Shown: positions 48,552-62,068 of the stretch, piece after piece
Layout: every line of letters begins with the position of its first letter
Numbering within the stretch: position 1 is the stretch's first letter
DNA from: Saccopteryx bilineata
Lineage: Eukaryota > Chordata > Mammalia > Chiroptera > Emballonuridae
NCBI RefSeq assembly: GCF_036850765.1
Contig: NC_089495.1
Coordinates: 203,857,847-203,921,846 of the forward strand
DNA length: 64,000 bases
Direction: 5' to 3'
Notes under the pieces: generated by a model
What the model saw: the letters and a program-made list of their open reading frames with translations, nothing else
What the model was told of the DNA's origin: nothing
The model's database searches: none
Made by a program: the position numbers and the translations under genes

Positions 48552-50052
48552 ACAAATCAAAGGGGAATAAGAATATAGCAAAAGAAGAATGAATGCAGTT
48601 TTAAAGAATAAAATGACAATAAACAACTACATATCAATAATAACCTTAAATGTAAATGGATTAAATGATCCAATCAAAAGACATAGGGTGGCTGCATGGA
48701 TAAGAAAACAGGACCCATACATATGCTCTCTATAAGAGACACACCTTAAAACAAAAGATGCACATAGACTGAAGATAAAAGGATGAAAAAAAATATTTCA
48801 TGCAAATGGAAATGAAAAAAAAGCTGGGGTAGCAATACTTATATCAAACAAAATGGACTTTGAAACAAAACCTATAGTAAGAGATAGAGAAAGTCACTAC
48901 ATAATGATAAAAGGGCAATCCAACAGGAAGATATAATTGTTATAAATATCTACACACCTAATATAGGATCACCTAAATATATAAAGCAGACTTTTTGGAT
49001 TTAAAGAGTGAGATCAACAGCAATACTATAATAGTAGGGGATTTCAGCTTAACAATACCCCACCACCTTCGGACAAACTAATAGTAGGGGATTTCAATAC
49101 CCCACTAACATCACTATATAGATCCTCAAGAAAGAAAATTAACAAAGAAACAGCAGACTTAAAGGACACACTAGATCAACTCAGTTTAATAGATATCTTC
49201 AGAGCCTTTCACCCTAAAGCAGCAGAATATACATTCTTTTCAAGTGCTCATGGTACATTCTCTAGGATAGACCACATGTTAGGGCACAAAAGCGGCCTCA
49301 ACAAATTTAAGAAGATTGAAATCATATCGAGCACTTTCTCTGATCACAATGGCATGAAACTAGAAATCAACCACAACAGAAAAACTGAAAAATACTCAAA
49401 TACTTGGAAAGTAAATAGCATGTTATTAAATAACAAATGGCTTAACAATGAGATCAAAGAAGAAATAAAAACATTCTTAGAAATAAATGATAACGAGCAT
49501 ACATCAACTCAAAATTTATGGGACACAGCAAAAACAGTCCTGAGGGGGAAGTTCATAGCATTACAGGCATACCTTAAAAAGCTAGAAAAAGCTCAAATAA
49601 ACAACTTGACCCTGCATCTAAAAAAACTAGAAAAAGAACAGCAAGTAAAACCCAGAGGTAGCAGAAGGAAGGAAATAATAAAGATCAGAGCGGAAATAAA
49701 TGACATAGAGGCTAAGGAAACAATACAGAGGATCAATGAAATCAGGAGCTGGTTCTTTGAAAAGGTAAACAAGATCGATGAACCTTTAACCAGACTCACC
49801 AAGAAAAAAAGAGAGAGGACTCAAATAAGTAAAATTAGAAATGAGTGTGGAGAAATAACAACTGACACAACAGAAATACAAAATATTGTAAGAAAATACT
49901 ATGAAGAACTGTATGCCAAAAAACTAGACAACCTAGATGAAATGGACAAATTCCTTGAAACATAATCTTCCAAAAATTAATCTGGCAGAATCAGAAAACC
50001 TAAACAGACCGATTATAACAAATGAGATTTAAAGAGTTATTAAAAAATTCCT

Positions 50053-50422
50053 GGCCCTGGCCAGTTGGCTCAGTGGTAAAGCATCAACCTGGCATGCAGG
50101 AGTCCCGGGTTTGATTCCTGGCCAGGGCACACAGGAGAAGTGCCCATCTGCTTCTCTACCCCTCCCCCTCTCTTTCTTCTCTGTCTCTCTCTTCCCCTCC
50201 TGCAGCCAAGGCTCCATTGGAGCAAAGTTGGCCCGGGTGCTGGTAATGGCTCTATGGCCTCTGCCTCAGGCACTAGAATGGCTTTGGTTGCAACAGAGCA
50301 ACGCCCCAGATTGGGCAGAGCATCGCCCCCTGGTGGGCATGCCGGGTGGATCCCAGTCAGGCGCATGCGGGAGTCTGTCTGATTGCCTCTCCGTTTCCAA
50401 CTTCAGAAAAATGCAAAAAAAA
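50053..50422 (+). mobile_element. Bat-type SINE in L1 ORF2 (plus)
   Basis: Begins GGCCCTGGCCAGTTGGCTC and ends in AATGCAAAAAAAA. Interrupts the codons between KKL and [11 protein letters not shown] of ORF2; short imperfect duplication AAAAATTCC/AAAACCCTTCC. Confidence 0.9.
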
Positions 50423-51254
50423 CCCTTCCAAAAAAGAAAAGTCCTGGGCCTGATGGCTTCACAAGTGAATTCTACCAAATATTCAAAGAAGAACTAACTC
50501 CTATCTTTCTCAAGCTATTTCAAAAAAATTAGAGGAAGAAAGACTTCTAAGCTCCTTTTATGAGATGAGCATAATTCTGAATCCAAAACCAGGCAAAGAC
50601 AACACAAAGAAAGAAAATTATAGGCCAATATCTCTGATGAATTTAGATGCTAAAATCCTCAACAAAATATTAGTAAACCGGATCCAGCAATATATGAAAA
50701 AAATCATACACCATGATCAAGTGGAATTTATTCTGGGGAGGCAAGGCTGGTATAATATTTGCAAATCAATAAATGTGATTCATCACATAAACAAAAGGAA
50801 GGAGAAAAACCACATGATAATTTTAATAGATGCAGAAAAAGCATTTGATAAAATCCAGCACCCATTCATGATCAAAACTCTCACCAAAGTGGGAATACAG
50901 GGAACATACCTCAACATGATAAAGGCCATCTATGACAAACCTACAGCCATCATCATACTCCATACTCAATGGGCAAAAATTAAAAGCAATCTCCTTAAGA
51001 TCAGGAACAAGGCAGGGGTGCCCCCTTTCACCACCCTTGTTCAACATAGTTCTGGATGTCCTAGCCACAGCAATCAGACAAGAAAAAAAAAGGCATCCAA
51101 ATTGGAAAAAAAAAGTAAAACTTTCATTATTTGCATATGATATATTGTATATAGAAAACCCTAAAGTCTCAGTCAAAAAACTACTAGACATGATAAGTGA
51201 ATTCAGCAAGGTGGCAGGATATAAAATTAATACTCAGAAATCAGAGGTATTTTT

Positions 51255-51642
51255 TTTTTTGTATTTTTCTGAAGCTGGAAACGGGGAGAGACAGTCAGAC
51301 AGACTCCCGCATGCGCCCGACCGGGATCCACCCAGCACGTCCACCAGGGGCGAAGCTCTACCCACCAGGGGGCAATGCTCTGCCCCTCCGGGACGTTGCT
51401 CTGCCACGACCAGAGCCACTCCAGCACCTGGGGCAGAGGCCAAGGAGCCATCCCCAGCGCCCGGGCCATCTTTGCTCCAATGGAGCCCCAGCTGCGGGAG
51501 GGGAAGAGAGAGACAGAGAGGAAGGAAGGGGGGGAGTGGAGAAGCAAATGGGCGCTTCTCCTATGTGCCCTGTCTGGGAATCGAACCCGGGTCCCCCGCA
51601 TGCCAGGCCGACGCTTTACCGCTGAGCCAACCGGCCAGGGCC
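51255..51642 (-). mobile_element. Bat-type SINE in L1 ORF2 (minus)
   Basis: 14-bp target duplication TCAGAGGTATTTTT at 51241-51254 and 51643-51656. It happens to be open in the ORF2 frame, which produces a long chimeric reading frame. Confidence 0.95.
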
Positions 51643-54600
51643 TCAGAGGTATTTTTATACACTAACAATGAACTGTCAGAAAGAAAAATTAAGGAATCAA
51701 TCCCCTTCACCATTGCAACCAAAAAAATAAAGTACCTAGGAATAAATTTAACCAGGGAGATTAAAGACTTGTACTGGGAAAACTATAAAACATTGATAAA
51801 AGAAAGCAGGGAAGATACAAACAAGTGGAAGCATATACCGTGCTCATGGTTAGAAAAAATAAACATCATTAAAATATCTATATTACCCAAAGCAATTTAT
51901 AAATTCAATGGAATACCAATTAAAATACCAATGACTTACTTCAAAGATATAGAACACATATTCCAAAAATTTATATGGAACCAAAAGAGAACACGAATAG
52001 CCTCAGCAATCTTGAAAAGGAAGAATAAAGTGGGAGGTATTACACTTCCGGATATCAAGTTATACTACAAGGCCATTGTACTCAAAACAGCCTGGTACTG
52101 GCATAAGAACAGGCATATAGATCAATGGAACAGAACAGAGAACCCAGAAATAAACCCACACTTTTATGGACAACTGATATTTGACAAAGGAGGTAAGAGC
52201 ATACAATAAAGTAAAGGCAGCCTCTTCAACAAATGGTGTTGGGAAAATTGAACAGCTACCTGCGAAAAAATGAAACTAGACCACCAACTTACACCATTCA
52301 CAAAAATAAACTCAAAATGGATAAAAAACTTAAATGTAAGACATAAAACCATAAGCATCTTAGAAGAAAACATAGGCAGTAAGCTCTCTGACATCTCTTG
52401 CAGCAATATATTTGCCGATTTATCTCCAAGGGCAAGTGAAATAAAAGACAGGATAAACAAATGGGACTACATCAAACTAAAAAGCTTTTGCACAGCTAAA
52501 GACAGTAAGAACAGAATAAAAAGACAAACTACACAATGGGAGAACATATTTGACAATCCGTCTGATAAGGGGTTAATAACCAAAATTTATAAAGAACTTG
52601 TAAAACTCAATACCAGGAAGACAAACAATCCAATCATAAAATGGGCGAAAAAAATGAATAGACACTTCTCCAAAGAGGACATACAGATGGCCAATAAGCA
52701 TATGAAAAAACGCTCAACATCACTAATAATTAGAGAAATGCACACTAAACCCACAATGAGATATCACCTCACACCAGTCAGAATGGCGCTCATCAACAAA
52801 ACAACACAGAATAAGTGCTGGCGAGGATGTGGAGAAAAGGGAACCCTCCTGCACTGCTGGTGGGAATGCAGACTGGTGCAGCCACTGTGAAAAACAGTAT
52901 GGAGATTCCTCAAAAAATTAAAAATCAAACTGCCTTTTGACCCAGCTATCCCACTTTTAGGAATATACTCCAAGAACACCATAGCACTGTTTCAAAAGAA
53001 GAAACGCACCCCCATGTTTATGGCAGCATTGTTCACAACAGCGAAGATCTGGATACAGCCCAAGTGTCAGTCAGTGGATGAGTGGATTAAAGGTTTGGTA
53101 CATATATATTATACTATGGAATACTACTCCGCCATAAGAAATGATGACATCAGATCATTTACAAAAACATGGATGGACCTTGATAACATACTGAGCGAAA
53201 TAAGTAAATCAGAAAAAACTAAGAACTATATGATTCCATACATAGGTGGGACATAAAAATGAGACTCAGATACATGGACAAGAGTGTAGGGGTTATGGGG
53301 TGGGGAGGAGGAGAGGAAGGAGGTTGGGGGAGGGGTGGGACACAAAGAAAACCAGTTAGAAGATGATGAAAGACAATTTGACTCAGGGTGATGGGAATGC
53401 AGCATAATCAAATATCAAAATAACCTGGAGATGTTCTCTCTGAACATATATATCCTGATTTATCAATGTCACCACAATAAAATTAATAAAAAATACTTAA
53501 AGATTTTATGAAAATTTATCATTTGGCAAAAAAAAAAAAATCATATTTATTCCAGAAATGCTAGGATAACTTTAACAGCAGAAAATCTATTAATACAATT
53601 TGACATATTACTGGACTAGAGAAAAAAAGAGGTTAATTTTTAGATGCAGAAAAACACTTTTTAAAGGCCAATATTGATTTATTATTAAGAGAAATTTAGA
53701 AAGCTAAATATACAGAGATTTCCTTATTGTGATAAAAACTATATTCCAAATACTCGAGAAAATATAATACTGCAAGGTATAAAAAAAATCACAAGATGTT
53801 TTTGGTTTAGAAGAGATATAACAGTCACTATTTACAGATGATATGACCCTCAAGCTAGATAGAAAATCCAATAGAATAAAGGCAAACTATTGGAACTAAT
53901 AGAGGTCTAATTATAAAATAGAAGATAGCAAATTAATTTTCAACAATCAACAACAGTCCTTCCTCAGTACCAGTAATACCAACTAAAGAATATAACAAAA
54001 AATCAGGCAATACACGCTGGGACAAATGTAGCTTTACAGTTGTTCAGATGAAAAATAACAAGAATTAATAAATAATAATACCGGAACGAACTCTGCTCCA
54101 CCCTGTGTTTCCTGTAGTGACAAAAAGTATAAATTTTCTAGGAATCAAATGAACAAAGCTCAAGATGTTTAGAGGACTTTAAAATTTCACCAAGTGATAT
54201 AAAATCAATCTGAATAAATTGGAAGATATGCTAAGTTTGTGATTGAGTGACCTACCGTTGTGAACAAGCCAAATCTCTCTAATTTAAAAAACACATGCAA
54301 TGTGACCCCAAACAAATTTCAAGATGATTTTTTTTAGAAACTCAACACACTCTAAAATTCATTTGAAAGAATAAAAATCTATTACATAAAACCACATTCT
54401 ACAAAGATGTAGTATTTAAAATATTATGTTACTGCCGCAGAAATGGTTACACAGGCACAGAAAACAGAACTCAAAAGGGAATCAGAGTGTTTGGAAACTT
54501 GACCCTTTAGTAATGGGGTGAGAAAACAAACTCATTATTCTAAGAGAAGTGAGGCTGGTCTCTAACTCACATACATAAATGTACATAAAGAAGTCTCCAG

Positions 54601-55044
54601 ATGGATTAAAACCCTACACGTGAAAGGTTAAACTGAAAAGCTATTGGAAAAACAAAGCCTGGGGTAAGGACAAGGGCTCTGACTCATCTGACACAAAGCA
54701 CAAGACGAAATTGAGTACCTATGAAAACAGTCCTGTTCAATGAAGGACCTCCCAACAACACTGATAGGTGACTGCTTGGGAGACATATTAATTCGTAGTT
54801 AGACCTGGCAAGGGACTAATGTCAAGAATCAAGTAACATCTCCTCAAGTCACAGAGGATAAATTAAAAAACAAACAAAACCCAGGAATGCAAATAATAAA
54901 ATGAGCAGAAGGTAAAAAAATTTAAAAAACAGTTAACAAAATCATGACGAGAGGCTCAAATTTCACACTAATTAGAGAAAGTCAAGCTAAAACAAATATC
55001 AATAGATATCACAAACTCCACATTAGACTGGCAAATATTGGAGA

Positions 55045-55425
55045 GATAGAGTTATGTCCTGAATTAGGTTTGCCTCCACCCCTCCTCTCCCCACCCCACC
55101 AATTAATATATTGAAGCCTTAACCTTCAGTGTGATGGTATTTGGAGATAGGAACTTGAAGGAGGTAATTAAGGCCAAATTCACTCATAAGGGTGGGGCCC
55201 TAATCCCATGGGCTAATAAGAGAAAGAGACACCAGAGTATATTCTCTGTGTGCACACAGGGGAGAGGCCATGTGAGGACACAGCAAGAAGCCAGGAAAAG
55301 AGGTTACACCAGAAACCAACCCTGTGGGCACACTTGATCTTAGAATTCCAACCTCCGGAACCATGAGGAAATGTCTGTGGTTTAAGCCCTGTGGCCTATG
55401 GCATCTTGCTATGCAGCCCACGTAG
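55045..55425. mobile_element. MaLR-type LTR, copy C version
   Basis: Paralogue of 16935-17310, nearly identical in layout. Confidence 0.6.
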
Positions 55426-56077
55426 ACTGGTAGGGATGGATACCCTCCCGTGTGGGGAATCACGGGGAGCTGGCCATACGTGTTATTACTGCAGTGAGCG
55501 CAGACTGGCACAGACATTCTAGAGTGCCATCTGGCTGTCCCAGTTAAATGGCGTTTGCCATCCGCCTTCCGGGTGTATCCCAGGGACTCAAGGACAGTCT
55601 CCCATGGGTCCTAACAGGGACACCTGCAAGAATGTCCATATCAGAGGAGTTTATAGTGGCGGGGAGTGTCCATCCCTAGGGAAATGGCCAAGTGGCGGTG
55701 AAGTGGATGAGTCTCACGGACCTCTCTGCGCCAGTCTGAAGTCACAGACGTCAACAGCGTTCACTGAAACCAGTCAGTAGCCACGAGATCTATGTGACAA
55801 CGCCATTTACATAAATCAAAGCTCTGTGGGTTTTAAAGTGTCAGGACATATTTAAACACACACACACTCTGCAGTGCCTGCCGAGGAAGAGGGAATGGCA
55901 GTGAGATTAAGAGGTAAAAAGGAAAATAACATAAAATCAAATAAGAGAGGAGCCTCGCCATTATTCCTGAGAATGCCATTGTGTTATGAATTGATGCATG
56001 CTCGAGTCTACCTCGTTGTCTTTCTTGAGGTTCAAGAAAAATGAATGAAAGAGGGGTACGTGACTAACCCGAGGTCA

Positions 56078-56299
<222 letters not shown>

Positions 56300-57545
56300 T
56301 CAAGAAGGGTCAGATGGCTGCAGGGGTGGCCGCAGGGACAACGACCTCGAGGTTTTCTGTGGGACGATTGCACCAGAATCCGCCCTCAGAGTGCTGCGGA
56401 GAGGTGTCCTGACGAGCTCCGGCAGCTGCTCGCATGGTGTTGGGGCAGGTTGAACCCTGCAGGGCGGCCAGGGCTCTAGCAGGAGGCCTTGTTGCTTGGA
56501 GACAGCCAGGAGAGCCCACTGTTGGGTCATCCAGCAGGAGTCCTGTCCCAAACCTTGCCCAGGCTGGATGTTGGTGACTCTTTGGTGAATATATAAATGA
56601 ATGAATAGATGAGCCGGATGGCAAATCCCAGGCTTTCCAATTAGACTAGGACTTTCTTAAAGGGCAAGATCATTCTCAATGCTTTCCCTGATGCTTATTT
56701 GCATCATGGGCTAGGGGCTGTTTTTTGAGTGACTAAACGACACTATGTGAATGAGTGAAGATGGCTGATCTCTCGGTCCCTTACCTGATGATCAGTTTCT
56801 TGAGGGGAAGTGGAGTCTAGTTAATCCTGGCGTGTCCAGTGCCTCCCATGTTTACCACATGATAGTTACTAATGAATTCTCGTTAAATAAAACAAACGCA
56901 TGAAAGAATTAATGAATGAATGATGGGTTGTGAGCACAGCATACAGGGTAGGGGGACGGAAAGTCTTGAAGCCAAAGCATTAGGTTTCCCTTGTAGCTCT
57001 GGGGTTGGGAGTCAGAGTTTAGTTCAAATCGCCCTGTCCTCACCATCTCAGGAAGTGGCGCCACCATCCTCCCAGTTGCTCCAGCCTCAGCCCTTGGGGT
57101 CACCTTCTACTTGTTTCCTCACCTCTCATGCCCCATCTATTAGGAAATTCTGTCAACACTGTCAGAATGTGACCACATCCAACAACTCCACCTCAGCTAC
57201 CTTCTTGGTCAAAACTATTACAGGGGCATCCTATGTGGTCTCCCAGCTTCCTGAACTATTACAGTGGTGTCCTAGGTGGTCTCTCCACTTCTTTTCTTGA
57301 CCCCCCTACAATCTCTGTCACACAGCAGCCTGAACAATGGTTTTAAGACGGAAGTCAGACTATGATGCTTCTTCTGCTCAAAACCCTCCAAAGTTTCCAT
57401 TGCAAACAGAGTAAAAGCCAATATTCTTGCAATGGCTCTGGGCCCTGCAGGGTCCCCTGCTGTTCTCTCTGACCTCACCTGCTGCCACTCTGTCCCTCAT
57501 CCACTCCCCTGCAGACACACGGAGCCGGGAGTCTGGACTCCACAG

Positions 57546-57551
57546 TTTATA
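57546..57551 (-). promoter_or_regulatory. TATA box of BPIFA3 copy C
   Basis: TATAAA on the minus strand, aligned with 19953-19958. The noncoding exon's GTGAG donor is kept at 57474-57478. Confidence 0.55.
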
Positions 57552-57744
57552 GCTGCTGGGAGCTCTGAGACAAAGGGACTCTTCACTCCCCCAGGCTGCG
57601 GAGGGTGTGCGGGGTCCTTGGCAGATTTCACAGCAACCTGGGAGGGCACCTTGGGCACTTGGCTTCTAGTTTCATAAGAGATCATAACACATGATTACTT
57701 TTTCAATTTGAGGTCTTCTCTCAGGGTTCACACTCTCTTTGGGG

Positions 57745-58905
57745 ATGATTGTAGAATATCATTTACTTTGAAATGTGCTTTTCTAGTCTTCCTGGTCATG
57801 TGTGACCCATTGGGATTTTGTTGTTGGGCTCTTTTTTGGTCAAGAAAGTTGGAGCTGAGTGGCCACTGTTGGGAGAAACAAATCTGTTGTCCTTGGCTTT
57901 CTGGAGGGCTGAATGTGGGGTGGCGGGCCGTCCTTTCCACCTCGTTCGTCACAAGGTCTGGTTCCGAGGGTCCCCAAGTCTAGAGCAATGACGGTGTGGA
58001 GGGTGTAGACTTTCAGAGCCTGGGGCCTGACAGGGTCGCAGGAAGGCACTGCTCACGGGGACGTCCTGGACGGACAGCCAGTGTGATTTACGATCAGTCG
58101 GCATCAAGATCGTGCGTTCCTGAGTCAGACAGACCAGGATGCAGACCCCGGCTTGTTCTCTCTTGCAGACTCAGCTTCCAGCTCTGTGGAAGGAGCACCA
58201 TCTCAGTGCAGAGTTCAGGGCTGTGGTGAGGTTAACAGGGAACCACACTCGGGCCAAGCCCGGCGTCCATGTTGCTGTGATGGCTGCTGTTCTTGTCCTC
58301 GCCCTCCCTGCTCTGAGCCTCTGCTTCCTCCTCTGTAAACACTGGAGGAGTGAGCAACGCCCCTCCTGAGCAGCACACACCTACAGTGCTGCCCACGAGG
58401 ATCATAGCGCTGACGTTGGCGTGGGTGGCCCCATTCACTGGGCTACGCCGGCACGGCGTGAAGATGGAGATGCCAGACCTGGAAAACCACCCCTTAGCAA
58501 TCTCCTTTACTATTTTAAGTAACTTTTCTTAAATGAGCTTCTTTACCATTTGGGGAGTATTTTTTTTTTTTAAATGTGTTGAAAAATTTGGTGTGTCTGT
58601 TCAGAAAAAAATATGGATTAAGTCAAAAAATGTTGCTCACAGCTGCAGGCTTCCTTCCCATGGTCCTCCGGAGGCGTGCCCATAGACACAGGTTAGAACT
58701 CCAGTTCTCCTGGGTAAGTGGCTTTCCAGAAGATTGATTCAAATAAAAATGTATTTTCAACCATTATTCCCTGTGGGCCGGCTCCGTGCCAGCCCCCGTG
58801 CTTGGCTCTAACATTCTGTGTGTCCAGTAGCTTGTAGTCCGATGAGACAGTCAGAGCCAGAGGAAATAGATAGATCATTACAAACCGTATTCTGGGGAAA
58901 AGCTT
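57745..58905. other. Junction segment between copy C and inverted copy D
   Basis: About 1.16 kb unlike the other duplicons. I searched the plus strand for a BPIFA3 leader exon that could serve copy D and found none. Nothing else was recognised. Confidence 0.5.
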
Positions 58906-59414
58906 AGTTAATTATGTCTCTCCTACCACACAAAAAGCTGGTTTGTGTCTTTGGTGCCTAGCACGGGGCCTGACACCCAGTAGACGCACAGTAAATATTC
59001 TATGGATGTCTGTCCTCAATGTTCCTCACAAGAATCCTGTGAGATGGGTATGATTACTGTCCCTATCACACAGATGAGGAAGTCCAGAATCAGTGAGCTA
59101 ACAGAGCTAAGAGTTGAACCCAGTTCTGTGGCTGCAGACACACCTTTAGTTTAGAGGCAACAGAAACAGGGGGCACTGAACAGGGGTCTGGGAGCCGGCC
59201 TCGGGGGGAGGAGGGTGTGGTGCAACAATGGCTCCCGCTGCTCTGGGTGGCCCAGAGCGCGGGTCCTGATCATAGAAAGGGTCAAGTCAGTGAAACAGGT
59301 GCGTCCCGTGGGGAGCGCTGAGGGTTGTTAGAGCCGAACCCTGACTCTGGGCAGGAGAGTCTGGATCCAAAGGAGGCAGAACTTAGACATGTCCACAGCT
59401 CTCAACTCCCCTTC

Positions 59415-59816
59415 CCTTTTTTTTTTTTTTTTTTGCACTTTTCCGAAGCTGGAAACGGGAGAGACAGTCAGACAGACTCCCGCATGTGCCCGACCGGGAT
59501 CCACCCGGCACGCCCACCAGGGGCGACGCTCTGCCCACCAGGGGACGATGCTCTGCCCCTCTGGGGCTTGCTCTGTCGTGACCAGAGCCACTCTAGCGCC
59601 TGGGGCAGAGGCCAAGGAGCCATCTCCAGCGCCCGGGCCATCTTTGCTCCAATGGAGCCTTGGCTGCAGGAGGGGAAGAGAGAGAGAGAGAGGAAGGAGA
59701 GGGGGAGGGGTGGAGAAGCAGATGGGCACCTCTCCTGTGTGCCCTGGCCGGGAATCAAACCCGGGACTTCTGCACACCAGGCCGACGCTCTATCACTGAG
59801 CCAACCGGCCAGGGCC
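59415..59816 (-). mobile_element. Bat-type SINE, only in copy D
   Basis: Minus strand, poly-T at about 59415-59434 and head ending CCGGCCAGGGCC. CCTTCCCTTTT-type flanks on both sides. Copies A, B and C have an empty site (13575, 40030, 44240). Confidence 0.9.
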
Positions 59817-60246
59817 TTCCCTTCCCTTTTGAAATGCGTTGTTTTCTGCTGGGAGCTGCACTCTGTCCTGCAGTTTATGTTGGTTGTGGTGTGAGAGGGT
59901 TGACATTTCTTCTCTCCTGATTTGCCCACCTATTTTAATCTTCAAGCAGCATCCACTGTGATCTGCATCTATGATAGGCTCTGGCACTGGTGAAACTTCA
60001 ACCAGCATATCCCCTTTAAGCAGCTGTTCCCAGCCAGACCCTCTGAGGAATGTCACATCGCCCCTGCACAGCCGAACCTCACAGATGAAGAATGTGGATC
60101 CTGGGGTTGGGGGCCAGGTGGTGGCATGCACCCAATCTCACAGCAATGAGTGGGTGCCCCAGCCTGCAACTCTGACCTCCCGATTCCAAGTCCCCTGCCT
60201 TGTCTGTGACCTTGTACAATGTCACTGATCCCTCCTCTGTTTCCAG

Positions 60247-60400
60247 TTATTACCCTGGGCCTCATGAAGCACAACGCAGAGGGCCAGATTCAGAACATCT
60301 GCCTCCTGGACAGTCTGAAGGCCTCTGAACAAGTGGCCCCAGGCATGGTGGGCTGGCTAACCGGTGGTGGCACGAGCCTCCAGGAGCAGCGAGAAGGCAG
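60247..60400 (+). CDS. BPIFA3: BPIFA3 copy D exon 2
   Basis: TTTCCAG acceptor and CAG/GTTAGA donor; 154 bases, open. Differs from copy A by a few residues (for example Gly to Glu before QVAPG). Confidence 0.82.
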
Positions 60401-60639
60401 GTTAGAATCTGAACCCCAACCCTGGGACTCTTCACAGAGCTCAAGGTCAGAGGGGAGAGCTGGGGAATGGAAGTGCATGGCCTGGGATGAGAGAATGAAG
60501 GAAGATTGGAGGAGGAAATGTCGGTCCCAATACGAGGACGAGTAGGGGTCACATACAAGGGGTATTTGGAGAGGCAACATAGCAGAGTAAGTAAGAATGA
60601 AGGGTTGGAAGTAAAAGTTTCTCACTGAAATCTTAGCTC

Positions 60640-60817
60640 TAGCTCTGGCTGGTTGGTTCAGCAGTAGAGCATTGGCTAGTCAATGTTGTGGATGTCCCTG
60701 GTTCGATTCCCGGTCAGGTTACACAGGAGAAGTGACCACCTGCTTCTACCCCCTACCTTTCTCCCTCTTTCTTCTCTCTCTCATTCTCTCTTTCTTTCTT
60801 TCTACTCCTCCTCCAGC
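60640..60817 (+). mobile_element. Older SINE, copy D version, first half
   Basis: Inverted counterpart of 12385-12767, interrupted at 60817 by an LTR; its second half resumes at about 62073 and runs to 62280. Confidence 0.8.
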
Positions 60818-62068
60818 TGTTGTAAAGTAATGTTCCACCGGGTTTACGTAGAGATACTAAGTCCAAATGAATTTTTAAGGAGTTTTATTAAAAGGAGATT
60901 TATTTATATGCTGGCCGCTTGTGACAAACATGAGGCATATGTGACCCAAATTGTGCAGTCTCAAATATAGCCTTGAAGTAGGTTATATACCCTTGATCAC
61001 ACACAGGTTAGCAGGAAAAGGAGGAGGAGGGGAAGATGACATAATTATTAGCAAGCTTATAACATTTGCCTATAAAATTTATAAAAATATTTCTGCATAT
61101 TAAAACTTATAAGGTAACATATAGTGAAAAATGTTGTTTTATATATTGAAAGACATTCCCAAATCATTTCGTGTTCATTTGCCATCCTTTGTCTAGAGCA
61201 GTGGCAGTCAACCTGGTCCCTACCGCCCACTAGTGGGCGTTCCAGCTTTCATGGTGGGCAGTAGCGGAGCCACCAAAGTATAAATAAAAAGATAGATTTA
61301 ACTATAGCAAGTTGTTTTATAAAGATGTATTCTGCAAAACTTAGCAAAAATCCGACATAAAGTACTTGGTAATTAATTATTATTATATGCTTTAACTTGC
61401 TGTCACTCTGCTTTATAAATTTTAAAAAGTAAAGTGACTTCCCTACTTTATAAATCACCATTACTGTGGAACCGGTGGGCGGTTAGAAAATTTTACTACT
61501 AACAGAGATACGGAAGTGGGCAGTAGGTATACAAAGGTGGACTGCCCCTGGTCTGGAGGTGTATACATCGACTATAGGCCTTCAGGATGGGAGGGGGAGC
61601 CCGCATGGCTTCAAGGGATGAGCACCCATTAAAGAAGGAAAGAAAGGAGAGGAAAAGGGCTCGCTCAGTCTGTCTTCCCTTCCCCAGCATGAGGCCAGGT
61701 GTTTATCCTCTTCCTCAGAGGTGTGGGGGAAGGGAGGGAATACAAGTTTCTTCTCCACTTCCACTCAAAACTCAGCACAAAATTTCTCTATGTATACCAC
61801 AATGCTGTCGTCCATCCTGAGTTGGTGCAGATCACACACAAGTATAAAACATATATTTACAAAATCTCTCTGTATGCTTAGCCTAAATTATAAAATGCCC
61901 TTTAAGCTTCCTGGTAAAAGCGGGATTCCTACACAGTATGTCTTGGCAAGTCAGGAAACTTTCACATTTCTCTCCCCTCACTCTCTACAGAAAAGAGAGG
62001 ACAAGAAACCTGACTCCTCCTCCTAAAATATTAATATTAATTTTTCTATTCTTTGGTACCTTGTCACA
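60818..62068. mobile_element. Solo LTR (endogenous retrovirus type) with nested hAT
   Basis: The insert begins TGTTGTAAAG and ends TTGTCACA, the TG...CA ends of an LTR. Flanked by 4-bp CAGC (60814-60817) and CATC (62069-62072), one mismatch. Without the nested element it is about 890 bp. No internal retroviral genes are present. A 4-bp duplication is typical of gamma-type ERVs, but the family was not identified. Confidence 0.65.
61199..61550. mobile_element. Nonautonomous hAT element (MITE) inside the LTR
   Basis: 352 bp, termini CAGTGGCAGTCAACC and the inverse CAGGGGCAGTCCACC. Eight-bp duplications GTCTAGAG (61191-61198) and GTCTGGAG (61551-61558). The size and duplication fit hAT. No transposase frame. 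Confidence 0.82.

Larger units (their letters stand above)
48613..53256 (+). pseudogene. L1 ORF2, broken by stops, frameshifts and two SINEs
   Basis: ATG at 48613. A TGA at 48784-48786 is in the same codon as the TGA at 163-165 of the first L1. Endonuclease sequence is at about 48620-49350 and reverse-transcriptase sequence at about 50450-51700; the C-terminal CWRGCG region is near 52818. SINEs interrupt it at 50053 and 51255. The FADDM motif is altered to FAYD near 51130. Not functional. Confidence 0.9.
46283..53540 (+). mobile_element. Full-length LINE-1 no. 2 with three nested SINEs
   Basis: 5' UTR from about 46283, ORF1 remains 47302-48551, ORF2 remains from 48613 to about 53256, G-rich 3' UTR, and an A-rich tail with a secondary A run near 53530. 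Target duplication ATCATATTT flanks it (about 46272 and 53541). Without its SINEs it is about 6.1 kb, normal for a complete L1. It interrupts an ancient L1 fragment inside BPIFA3 copy C. Confidence 0.93.

Noticed and set aside
50053..50130. tRNA gene-like heads of SINEs
   Set aside because: They have box A and B-like words but no proper cloverleaf, and each is joined to a SINE body and A tail.
50932..52209. A 425-codon protein mixing reverse transcriptase and unknown sequence
   Set aside because: It is L1 ORF2 read through an inserted antisense SINE (51255-51642), bounded by a perfect target duplication.
58139..58380. Plus-strand open frame with a hydrophobic stretch as a possible leader exon for copy D
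   Set aside because: It lacks BPIFA3 leader residues and correct splice borders, and does not match exon 1 of copies A or C.
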